Assembly (NCBI RefSeq): GCF_000003815.2
Contig: NC_049981.1
Span: forward strand, 6,252,951-6,316,950
Origin: Branchiostoma floridae
Lineage: Eukaryota > Chordata > Leptocardii > Amphioxiformes > Branchiostomatidae
DNA length: 64,000 nt
Direction of reading: 5' to 3'
Both the position numbers and the translations under genes were made by a program. Position 1 is the stretch's first letter, and every line of letters begins with the position of its first letter. Below the pieces are notes generated by a model. The model did no database searches, had not been told where the DNA came from, and saw nothing but the letters and a program-made list of their open reading frames with translations. This document shows positions 56,401-64,000 of the stretch, piece by piece.

Positions 56401-59243
56401 GGTACCCAGGCCACATGCAAAGGTGGTCACTAAGCAAAGGCTTAACTGCTTTTTCTCAAAACTTTTGAGGTCCTTACCATGAAGCTCGGCAGACGTATTG
56501 TCTTGAGCATGTAGATACTGAAAGCTATCCCTAGGCCGTCTTGGAGAATCCATGCCCAACTGTCAGATATAAGACACAAAGTTAACTTCACGTACTTGTC
56601 TTCGAACATTATTAACCTTTGTATTAAGTAAATTCTATGGATGACATCTGCGTGTATATCAATTTTCACCCAATGATTGTACTAAATGTAGAAGTGACAC
56701 TAGCGAGGAAACCATGACTGTGGTAATTGTTGAAGTGAAACTAGTTGGATAGTTGTGAAGGTGGCACTAATATCGAAGTCAGGAGTGTAGTTGCCATTCA
56801 TATTAGCTGTACCAGTCTACTCACACTCACTCACTCTGGCGAGCTCTACTACACATACAGTACTTTAGTAAGCAAACATTTCAAATTGTGACTGCTCATT
56901 TTAACAACATTTTATGGCACTACTTTGAGTTGTGACTTTAAGACAAGAAAAGGGGCTTATTCCTACCGTTCTTTTCTGAAGATGAACCAGATGAGGGAGA
57001 CTGTCAGACAGCATGTTGCAAGGATGATGGTCTTCACACGGGGGCGCTTTTTCAACAGAGGCAGCTTGTTCTCTGGAATTCTACAGGGAAAAAATGAAGA
57101 AATACGAGTCAACTCCAGAAATTCAAGGGGTCTACTAGCACAGTGACTGAACATGTGATTGAATCCTTACCTATCCAATGTCTACATACATGTATCAGAT
57201 CGTTGCTAACTCATAAAGCTAAGTAGGAATTTCTTTTTTTTTTAATCGTGAGGTCATGTGCAACAAAGAACTTTGATCCCAACAGATGTATGTTTGCACA
57301 ATAGCAGAAAAGGGCTGCACATACACAGATGTGACATTCCTGTGTAAACTTTGAGGAGTAATAAGTCATACATTGTTAAAGAGACCACCACATTTCCTAA
57401 AGAGTATGGTCTGGTGTGTGAGGGCTGAAAAGACTATGTCTAGCCACTACCAAGGAAACTTGTACATCATCAACCTAGCACAACTACGTTCACTGATGAA
57501 GGATAGCGAGGAGAGGAGAAGGAGGGTCCAGCATGCTTCCCGTGTTGGCATCTGACGATGTTCTCGATCGACCGACCGACCGTTACCTGTAAGCTTAAGG
57601 CAGTCTTTCAGTTGCTCTAAAAAAAGAAGAGACTAGAGACTTAGGACAAACAAACACAGAGTCCCAACCTGCAGTTTCCTGGTAACCAGAGCACCAGGGG
57701 CAGCAGACACACGTACAGACCAGTCGCTGACGCAAAGCAGAAGATGAAGATGATAACGTACACTGGAGAACATAAGACCAGTTTCGATATTAGGAGGGAT
57801 ATTTGAAAAACTTCATCTCAAATCTTTTTCATCTTCAGTTTTGACAAGTCTGTCAGAAGTCAGAAGCTCTGAGGAAGATGTCTGACAGAGATCATAATAC
57901 TAGGTAAGAGACACTACTCATTGTGCAAAAAAAAACCCTCCAATATCTAGACCAGAAATTTTGTTTTGGGGTTGTTTTTCCTCTTATCTGCATGCGCCTA
58001 TCTAGATTTATCTGATTTATCTGTCTTTCGTGTCTGTCTCTGTGTGTGTGTGTGTGTCTGTCTTTGTGTGTGTCTATCCGTCTTCTTGTGCGTCTTTCCA
58101 TCAATCTCACTGTATGTATCTGTGCATGCATGTGAGTGACTGTCTTTACTAAGATTTTTTCCAATCTTAAAAAGCACAAAAATCAGAGATTTCAAGACAT
58201 ACAGTTGTGTGTGTAACACAATATTAAATAAATTCTGATTAACAGTTTTATAACAGCTACATAAAGAGAAAGCCCCAAATCTGACCTAAGTAGTTGTAGA
58301 AGAAGTAGAGCAGCAGCAGCAATGCACAGATCATGAAGACGAAGATGGCGATGAACTTGGGAGAGATCTCCACAGTCTCGATGAGCTGCTCCTGCTCCTC
58401 CTCCTGTGGTACCTCCTCCTCCTCATCCCCATCCCCATCTCTCTCCCCATCCTCTGCTGTGTACTGTCTCCTCTTCTTATGCTTCTTCCTGTTCAGACAT
58501 AGAGTGATAATTATTAGGATGTGATTAGTAAAAAATACAGCCAGGGCTACCCAACTAGCCAAAGGTTATAATCAGGAAATTAAACAGCTACATGTACATT
58601 ACGTTTACTGATACACAAGATCTATTTTTTTTCGGAACTGGTTTATACAGACAACACAAGATGCAGACAACTTTGATCTGTGTTTACTAGTGAGGCTAGC
58701 AGTCATAATATCTGTGATGCTATCTAAGATTCAATTAATAAATAATACCCTTCAATCAGTGACTCTTTTCAAAAGCATAAACACATACCAACAAATTTTG
58801 AGAGTACAACACTACATCTGAGACTTTCATAGATCTTGGACCAAGTCTCAGACCTAGTCTTGTGCTCTCGCGAGACTACCAGTTGGTCACTCCGTTCAAG
58901 GTTCAAGGTCACGTCAGTTACATGAAATACATACATGCACTGAACAATAGAAGAAGTCAGTGAAACTTTGGTTGATAGTCTCAAAACAGTACACTTTTGG
59001 GATATTGAATCTAGAACAAGTGAATAGATATTTGGATTTCTCAACTTAACCTAAACCAGAGTTATTTCTTAAGACAGCTAGAGATATGAACATGAAGCAT
59101 ACTTACTTTCCCTTGGCCGTCCCAGCCCAGTACCCCCCCACCCCTACAGTAAAGACTGCCATGAGCCAGATCACGATGAGGTTATACTCCATCAGGGGCT
59201 CTGGGGGGGAGTACATGGACACCTCCAGGTCTGCTCCCAGGGA
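47188..59243 (-). CDS. SPPL2: Signal peptide peptidase-like 2, C-terminal 454 residues (11 exons)
   Basis: Exons in transcript order (plus coordinates): 59243-59107, 58488-58286, 57762-57669, 57080-56967, 56559-56478, 55159-55085, 53032-52976, 52551-52455, 52086-52009, 51171-51017, 47460-47188. Phases match at every junction and the sum is 1365 nt. The product is the multi-pass protease domain of an intramembrane aspartyl protease. It has the first catalytic Asp in LFVYDIFFVFITP, the second in LLGFGDILVPG, and the QPALLYLVP (PAL) motif. Family members cut type II membrane stubs such as TNF or CD74 fragments in endosomes/lysosomes. A poly-acidic loop (EDGERDGDGDEEEEVPQ) lies between the first two membrane segments. 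The tail is acidic and Pro/Ser-rich, ending KHVTIQT. The signal peptide and PA domain exons lie right of the window or in the gap. Confidence 0.95.
47461..51016 (-). other. SPPL2 last intron
   Basis: 3.6 kb without another recognisable exon. A perfect 28-bp tandem duplication lies at about 48656-48714 ('gaaagtgcttttactccgtg' repeated). A minus-strand frame at 49906-50136 has no family resemblance. Confidence 0.6.
51017..51171 (-). CDS. SPPL2: SPPL2 exon: PAL motif, TM9
   Basis: Encodes YGVGMIITFFALVFMKNAQP then ALLYLVPCTLLTATFVACRR and GEIRQFWRGTT. PAL is needed for active-site conformation in the family. Acceptor TGTTTCCCACCACAG, donor ACG|GTGAAT. Its acceptor half is repeated at least four more times just upstream (see 51172-51690). 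Confidence 0.95.
51172..51690 (-). repeat. ~108-bp minisatellite repeating the acceptor half of the PAL exon
   Basis: Beyond the true acceptor (exon start 51171), full copies of acceptor plus coding start recur with exon-start positions 51279, 51387, 51509 and 51616 (steps 108, 108, 122, 107). A partial copy follows at about 51660-51680. Each copy restates TTTCCCACCACAG and the codons for AYGVGMIITFFALVFMKN plus AQPALLYL, without a donor. The first three units are in one open frame: each 108-bp step adds exactly 36 codons. Confidence 0.95.
52009..52086 (-). CDS. SPPL2: SPPL2 exon: TM8
   Basis: Encodes LLIAFCKYFDTKIGSWGIYY then LATLV between ATCTCCACAG and TAG|GTAAGT. It joins in frame to GLLIAFC after LVPG and to AYGVG of the next exon. 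Confidence 0.93.
52455..52551 (-). CDS. SPPL2: SPPL2 exon: GxGD second catalytic aspartate
   Basis: Encodes IPMVLKVPSLRHSGSAMCNP then YSLLGFGDILVP. GFGD is the diagnostic second active-site motif. Donor CCAG|GTGACT, acceptor TTACCCCAG. Confidence 0.96.
52976..53032 (-). CDS. SPPL2: SPPL2 exon: VMVDVATGP linker
   Basis: 57 nt encoding SQTSVMVDVATGPADATEQ, phase 0-0, between TTTCACCCAG and CAG|GTAATT. VMVEVATGP-like sequence follows the first catalytic segment in all SPPL2 proteins. Confidence 0.93.
53033..54357 (-). other. SPPL2 intron between alternative exon and linker exon
   Basis: No further exon seen; AT-rich with chance frames only. Confidence 0.6.
54358..54432 (-). CDS. SPPL2: SPPL2 alternative exon 'CD' version
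   Basis: 75 nt, phase 0-0, one open frame encoding ACTIFCCSLLVCDVFFVFII then PLFAK. 14 of 25 residues match the YD exon, including the catalytic Asp and the FFVFI-PL segment, but the active-site Tyr is Cys. The splice sites look functional: TTTTTTCCTTCTCGGTTGTCACACAG-type tract (pyrimidine-rich) and AAG|GTGAGG. Many differences from the YD exon are at third codon positions. Swapping it in keeps frame; including both would add 25 hydrophobic residues. Best read as a mutually exclusive cassette; a decaying duplicate is the alternative. Confidence 0.8.
55085..55159 (-). CDS. SPPL2: SPPL2 exon 'YD' version: first catalytic aspartate
   Basis: 75 nt, phase 0-0, encoding VCTILLAALFVYDIFFVFIT then PLLTK. 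YD is the first active-site motif of presenilin/SPP proteases. Acceptor TTTCTCCCTGCAG, donor AAG|GTGAGT. A second version is 650 bp downstream at 54358-54432. Confidence 0.95.
55840..55912. mobile_element. MITE fragment in SPPL2 intron
   Basis: 'acagtcaaacctgtctataa', 'gtgacc' and 'ggacaggtggttactacata' match the 'agtgaccacctgtctacata' stretch near 6370-6390. A partial inverted-repeat element. Confidence 0.4.
55989..56411. mobile_element. ~420-bp TIR element in SPPL2 intron
   Basis: CCCGGGTACCATCCGGATAG then TAGTTCGCTCC at the left is mirrored by GGAGCGAACTACTTTCCGGA then TGGTACCCAGG at the right, giving TIRs of about 36 bp. Interior non-coding. It lies 67 bp from the donor of the WAWILQD exon. 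Confidence 0.8.
56478..56559 (-). CDS. SPPL2: SPPL2 exon: WAWILQD / TM5
   Basis: Encodes WAWILQDGLGIAFSIYMLK then TIRLPSFM, one of the most conserved stretches of the family. It ends in phase 0 (ATG|GTAAGG), directly compatible with either version of the next exon. Confidence 0.95.
56967..57080 (-). CDS. SPPL2: SPPL2 exon: IPEN loop and TM4
   Basis: Encodes IPENKLPLLKKRPRVKTIIL then ATCCLTVSLIWFIFRKE. The IPEN-LP and KRP signatures match SPPL2. Acceptor CCTGTAG, donor AACG|GTAGGA. Confidence 0.93.
57669..57762 (-). CDS. SPPL2: SPPL2 exon: TM3
   Basis: Encodes YVIIFIFCFASATGLYVCLL then PLVLWLPGNC between CTCCAG and GCAG|GTTGGG. The ASATGLY segment is conserved in SPPL2 proteins. Confidence 0.93.
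58018..58140. repeat. (TGTC)/(TG) microsatellite
   Basis: A mix of TGTGTG and TGTCTG units in an SPPL2 intron. Confidence 0.8.
58286..58488 (-). CDS. SPPL2: SPPL2 exon: basic/acidic loop and TM2
   Basis: Begins with completion of a Lys codon, then KKHKKRRQYTAEDGERDGDG, an acidic run, and the hydrophobic segment FIAIFVFMICALLLLLYFF. Donor TTAG|GTCAGA. Acceptor context (CTATGTCTGAACAG) is weakly pyrimidine-rich. Confidence 0.93.
59107..59243 (-). CDS. SPPL2: SPPL2 first visible exon (TM1 of the protease domain)
   Basis: Starts after CCCCTCCCCAG with SLGADLEVSMYSPPEPLMEY, then NLIVIWLMAVFTVGVGGYWA and GTAKG, and ends AA|GTAAGT. YSPP-P and the WLMAV...GYWAG segment are family hallmarks. Its first ~65 bp and acceptor are the seed of the 94-bp minisatellite to the right. 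Confidence 0.93.
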
Positions 59244-62030
59244 CTGGGGAGGGAGAAACAAGAAAACTACATCAGGTTATACATGTACTCCATCAGGGGC
59301 TCTGGGGGGGAGTACATGGACACCTCCAGGTCTGCTCCCAGGGACTGGGGAGGGAGAAACAAGAAAACTACATCAGGTTATACTCCATCAGGGGCTCTGG
59401 GGGGGAGTACATGGACACCTCCAGGTCTGCTCCCAGGGACTGGGGAGGGAAAACAAGAAAACTACATCAGGTTATACTCCATCAGGGGCTCGGGGGGAGT
59501 ACATGGACACCTCCAGGTCTGCTCCCAGGGACTGGGGAGGGAAAACAAGAAAACTACATCAGGTTATACTCCATCAGGGGCTCTGGGGGGGAGTACATGG
59601 ACACCTCCAGGTCTGCTCCCAGGGACTGGGGAGGGAAAACAAGAAAACTACATCAGGTTATACTCCATCAGGGGCTCGGGGGGAGTACATGGACACCTCC
59701 AGGTCTGCTCCCAGGGACTGGGGAGGGAAAACAAGAAAACTACATCAGGTTATACATGTACTCCATCAGGGGCTCTGGGGGGGAGTACATGGACACCTCC
59801 AGGTCTGCTCCCAGGGACTGGGGAGGGGAAAACAAGAAAACTACATCAGGTTATACTCCATCAGGTGCTCCGGGGGGGAGTACATGGACACCTCCAGGTC
59901 TGCTCCCAGGGACTGGGGAGGGAGAAACAAGAAAACTACATCAGGTTATACTCCATCAGGGGCTCCGGGGGGGAGTACATGGACCCTCCAGGTCTGCTCC
60001 CAGGGACTGGGGAGGGGAAACAAGAAAACTACATCAGGTTATACTCCATCAGGGGCTCCGGGGGGGAGTACATGGACACCTCCAGGTCTGCTCCCAGGGA
60101 CTGGGGAGGGAGAAACAAGAAAACTACATCAGGTTATACATGTACTCCATCAGGGGCTCTGGGGGGGAGTACATGGACACCTCCAGGTCTGCTCCCAGGG
60201 ACTGGGGAGGGGAAACAAGAAAACTACATCAGGTTATACTCCATCAGGGGCTCCGGGGGGGAGTACATGGACACCTCCAGGTCTGCTCCCAGGGACTGGG
60301 GAGGGGAAACAAGAAAACTACATCAGGTTATACTCCATCAGGGGCTCCGGGGGGGAGTACATGGACACCTCCAGGTCTGCTCCCAGGGACTGGGGAGGGA
60401 AAACAAGAAAACTACATCAGGTTATACTCCATCAGGGGCTCTGGGGGGGAGTACATGGACACCTCCAGGTCTGCTCCCAGGGAGTGGGGAGGGGAAAACA
60501 AGAAAACTACATCAGGTTATACTCCATCAGGTGCTCCGGGGGGGAGTACATGGACACCTCCAGGTCTGCTCCCAGGGACTGGGGAGGGAAAACAAGAAAA
60601 CTACATCAGGTTATACTCCATCAGGGGCTCTGGGGGGGAGTACATGGACACCTCCAGGTCTGCTCCCAGGGACTGGGGAGGGAAAACAAGAAAACTACAT
60701 CAGGTTATACTCCATCAGGGGCTCGGGGGGAGTACATGGACACCTCCAGGTCTGCTCCCAGGGACTGGGGAGGGAAAACAAGAAAACTACATCAGGTTAT
60801 ACTCCATCAGGGGCTCCGGGGGGGAGTACATGGACACCTCCAGGTCTGCTCCCAGGGACTGGGGAGGGAAAACAAGAAAACTACATCAGGTTATACTCCA
60901 TCAGGGGCTCCGGGGGGGAGTACATGGACACCTCCAGGTCTGCTCCCAGGGACTGGGGAGGGAAAACAAGAAAACTACATCAGGTTATACTCCATCAGGG
61001 GCTCTGGGGGGGAGTACATGGACACCTCCAGGTCTGCTCCCAGGGACTGGGGAGGGGAAACAAGAAAACTACATCAGGTTATACTCCATCAGGGGCTCTG
61101 GGGGGGAGTACATGGACACCTCCAGGTCTGCTCCCAGGGACTGGGGAGGGGAAACAAGAAAACTACATCAGGTTATACTCCATCAGGGGCTCCGGGGGGG
61201 AGTACATGGACACCTCCAGGTCTGCTCCCAGGGACTGGGGAGGGAAAACAAGAAAACTACATCAGGTTATACTCCATCAGGGGCTCTGGGGGGGAGTACA
61301 TGGACACCTCCAGGTCTGCTCCCAGGGACTGGGGAGGGGAAAACAAGAAAACTACATCAGGTTATACTCCATCAGGTGCTCCGGGGGGGAGTACATGGAC
61401 ACCTCCAGGTCTGCTCCCAGGGACTGGGGAGGGAGAAACAAGAAAACTACATCAGGTTATACTCCATCAGGGGCTCCGGGGGGGAGTACATGGACACCTC
61501 CAGGTCTGCTCCCAGGGACTGGGGAGGGAAAACAAGAAAACTACATCAGGTTATACTCCATCAGGGGCTCCGGGGGGAGTACATGGACACCTCCAGGTCT
61601 GCTCCCAGGGACTGGGGAGGGAAAACAAGAAAACTACATCAGGTTATACTCCATCAGGGGCTCCGGGGGGGAGTACATGGACACCTCCAGGTCTGCTCCC
61701 AGGGACTGGGGAGGGAAAACAAGAAAACTACATCAGGTTATACTCCATCAGGGGCTCCAGGGGGGAGTACATGGACACCTCCAGGTCTGCTCCCAGGGAC
61801 TGGGGAGGGAAAACAAGAAAACTACATCAGGTTATACTCCATCAGGGGCTCTGGGGGGGAGTACATTTGTACATGGACACCTCCAGGTCTGCTCCCAGGG
61901 ACTGGGGAGGGAAAACAAGAAAACTACATCAGGTTATACTCCATCAGGGGCTCTGGGGGGGAGTACATTTGTACATGGACACCTCCAGGTCTGCTCCCAG
62001 GGACTGGGGAGGGGAAACAACAACAGTGAC
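59180..62030 (-). repeat. ~94-bp minisatellite repeating an SPPL2 splice acceptor (30 acceptors)
   Basis: Starting inside the first visible SPPL2 exon, a unit of 91-103 bp (mostly 94) repeats about 30 times. On the minus strand each unit has the intron end TTTTCTTGTTTCCCCTCCCCAG-like tract, the AG acceptor, and codons for SLGADLEVSMYSPPEPLMEY. It then runs NLM and stops, because the exon/intron junction is fused at 'taacctgatgtag'. Variants: G-run length, T/C at 'ggctctgg'/'ggctccgg', an added 'catgta', and an added 'tttgta' in the last two units. The non-multiple-of-three period leaves all three plus frames open for over 870 codons; these are artefacts. Confidence 0.97.
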
Positions 62031-62423
62031 TAGATGATTGAACCTTGCTACCACTATCGTTTGTGACTTTAAAGAGGATTTTAAAAATATGAATAAGAGA
62101 TTTTCATAATAATAATGAAATTCCTCCGAAGTTTCCCGTTGATATACAACCATACCACTTAGAACCCAGGACTGTGTACCTCTGACCTAGTGCCTGGCTG
62201 TCATAATTATCTGCTTATTCCTTCAGTTACAAATAAACTTTCATCAGCCCAACGATTGAGATCAGTTGGGCTGGCTAAAAATTTCTCACTGCTAAAAACA
62301 TGCGTCCTTGCAGTCCTTTAATTTGGGGCTCGGATCTCCTTAGGGTGCCCACTTAAAGTAATACAAATACACAAATGACATCTTACTAGACACTACTCTC
62401 TGTGAAGAAACATGTATGATCTA
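62031..62423 (-). other. Unique intronic sequence between the two array blocks
   Basis: No repeats of the 94-bp unit and no recognised exon. It ends at the N gap. Confidence 0.6.
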
Positions 62424-62941
62424 NNNNNNNNNNNNNNNNNNNNNNNNNNNNNNNNNNNNNNNNNNNNNNNNNNNNNNNNNNNNNNNNNNNNNNNNNNNNN
62501 NNNNNNNNNNNNNNNNNNNNNNNNNNNNNNNNNNNNNNNNNNNNNNNNNNNNNNNNNNNNNNNNNNNNNNNNNNNNNNNNNNNNNNNNNNNNNNNNNNNN
62601 NNNNNNNNNNNNNNNNNNNNNNNNNNNNNNNNNNNNNNNNNNNNNNNNNNNNNNNNNNNNNNNNNNNNNNNNNNNNNNNNNNNNNNNNNNNNNNNNNNNN
62701 NNNNNNNNNNNNNNNNNNNNNNNNNNNNNNNNNNNNNNNNNNNNNNNNNNNNNNNNNNNNNNNNNNNNNNNNNNNNNNNNNNNNNNNNNNNNNNNNNNNN
62801 NNNNNNNNNNNNNNNNNNNNNNNNNNNNNNNNNNNNNNNNNNNNNNNNNNNNNNNNNNNNNNNNNNNNNNNNNNNNNNNNNNNNNNNNNNNNNNNNNNNN
62901 NNNNNNNNNNNNNNNNNNNNNNNNNNNNNNNNNNNNNNNNN
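62424..62941. other. Assembly gap (518 N)
   Basis: Unsequenced. The bases right after it (62942 to about 63240) look like array units with many scattered substitutions. Confidence 0.99.
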
Positions 62942-64000
62942 GGGAAACAAAAAAAATACGCCCGGTTATCCTCCTTTGGCGTTTCGGGGGGGGAGGGAAT
63001 GTACACCGCCCCGTTTAACCTCTGGTTTTGGGGAGGGGAAGCAAGAAAACTTCACGGGGTTATCATCGATCCGGGGCTTTGGGGGGGGGGGGAAGGAAAC
63101 TTCCATCTCAGGTCTCAGTTCCTGGGGAGGGGGAAGCAAAAAAACGACAACTGGTTATTCTTGTCCTCCATCGGGGGTTCGGGGGGGGAGAACATGTACA
63201 CCTCCAGTTCGGTTCCCGGGGAGTGGGGAGGGGAAACAAGAAAACGTCATCAGGTTATACTCCCTCAGGGGCTCGGGGGGGGAGTACATGGACACCTCCA
63301 GGTCTGCTCCCAGGGACTGGGGAGGGGAAACAAGAAAACTACATCAGGTTATACTCCATCAGGGGCTCTGGGGGGGAGTACATGGACACCTCCAGGTCTG
63401 CTCCCAGGGACTGGGGAGGGGAAACAAGAAAACTACATCAGGTTATACTCCATCAGGGGCTCTGGGGGGGAGTACATGGACACCTCCAGGTCTGCTCCCA
63501 GGGACTGGGGAGGGAAAACAAGAAAACGAGCATCAGGTTATACTCCATCAGGGGCTCCGGGGGGGAGTACATGGACACCTCCAGGTCTGCTCCCAGGGAC
63601 TGGGGAGGGGAAACAAGAAAACTACATCAGGTTATACTCCATCAGGGGCTCCGGGGGGGAGTACATGGACACCTCCAGGTCTGCTCCCAGGGACTGGGGA
63701 GGGGGAAACAAGAAAACTACATCAGGTTATACTCCATCAGGGGCTCCGGGGGGGAGTACATGGACACCTCCAGGTCTGCTCCCAGGGACTGGGGAGGGAG
63801 AAACAAGAAAACTACATCAGGTTATACATGTACTCCATCAGGGGCTCTGGGGGGGAGTACATGGACACCTCCAGGTCTGCTCCCAGGGACTGGGGAGGGG
63901 GAAACAAGAAAACTACATCAGGTTATACTCCATCAGGGGCTCCGGGGGGGAGTACATGGACACCTCCAGGTCTGCCCCCAGGGACTGGGGAGGGAGAAAC
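62942..64000 (-). repeat. Second block of the 94-bp SPPL2 acceptor minisatellite
   Basis: About 11 units. The first three next to the gap are heavily substituted and the remaining eight are near-identical to the left block. The array continues past the window edge. Confidence 0.95.

Noticed and set aside
59086-62037. Open frames of 983, 916 and 872 codons on the plus strand
   Set aside because: All three forward frames are open at once because a stop-free ~94-bp unit is repeated with a period not divisible by three. The strand is antisense to SPPL2. Not a protein gene.
62386-63018. Long frames across the N run
   Set aside because: They consist of unknown bases and carry no coding information.
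59180-64000. CRISPR-like array
   Set aside because: Units are contiguous near-identical 94-bp copies without variable spacers, and the sequence is derived from an SPPL2 exon junction in an animal genome.

Overview
The window reads as a piece of a cephalochordate (amphioxus, Branchiostoma-like) nuclear genome. Evidence: intron-rich genes with short, phase-consistent exons and GT-AG boundaries, animal-only gene families, abundant TACATGTA-type sequence, many short palindromic elements with TACTGTAAATGC ends, tRNA-derived SINEs, LINE fragments, and minisatellites that straddle exon/intron boundaries. The species call is an inference from repeats and gene structure, not from a search.

Two convergent genes are clear. 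(1) A plus-strand CDC42 small effector gene (CDC42SE/SPEC family) has four coding exons at 37862-37915, 38392-38484, 39497-39529 and 40119-40232. They give a 97-residue protein with the palmitoylatable N-terminal cysteines and a CRIB motif; a 3'UTR exon probably starts at 41092. (2) A minus-strand signal peptide peptidase-like 2 gene (SPPL2, an intramembrane GxGD aspartyl protease) has 11 constitutive coding exons from 59243 down to 47188. These sum to 1365 nt (454 residues plus stop) and hold the YD, GFGD and PAL motifs. Its N-terminal signal peptide and PA domain lie to the right, in or beyond the N gap. A lone coiled-coil exon (19333-19425, plus) belongs to an unidentified gene.

Region by region: 1-19 kb is intergenic or deep-intronic sequence made largely of mobile-element relics and decayed tandem arrays. 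They include a LINE C-terminus at 4.9-5.6 kb, a TIR element with an 8-bp target duplication at 8.0-9.1 kb, and a hAT-like element at 16.1-17.3 kb inserted in an older tandem array. 19-37 kb holds the orphan exon, a 1.55-kb foldback element (22.5-24.0 kb), a 1.5-kb TIR element with subterminal repeats (25.2-26.7 kb), and several copies of one palindromic MITE. 37.7-43 kb is CDC42SE. 43-47 kb is the convergent intergenic zone, with a SINE flanked by a 9-bp target duplication. 47-64 kb is SPPL2.

The most interesting signals are in the two genes. SPPL2 has a second, splice-competent copy of the exon carrying its first catalytic aspartate: same length, same phase, 14 of 25 residues identical, but with the YD motif changed to CD. 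This looks like a mutually exclusive cassette. Three separate minisatellites each have a repeat unit that spans a real splice junction: a 23-bp array at the CDC42SE stop codon/donor, a ~108-bp array at the SPPL2 PAL-exon acceptor, and a ~94-bp array of about 40 copies at another SPPL2 acceptor. Each multiplies functional-looking splice sites.
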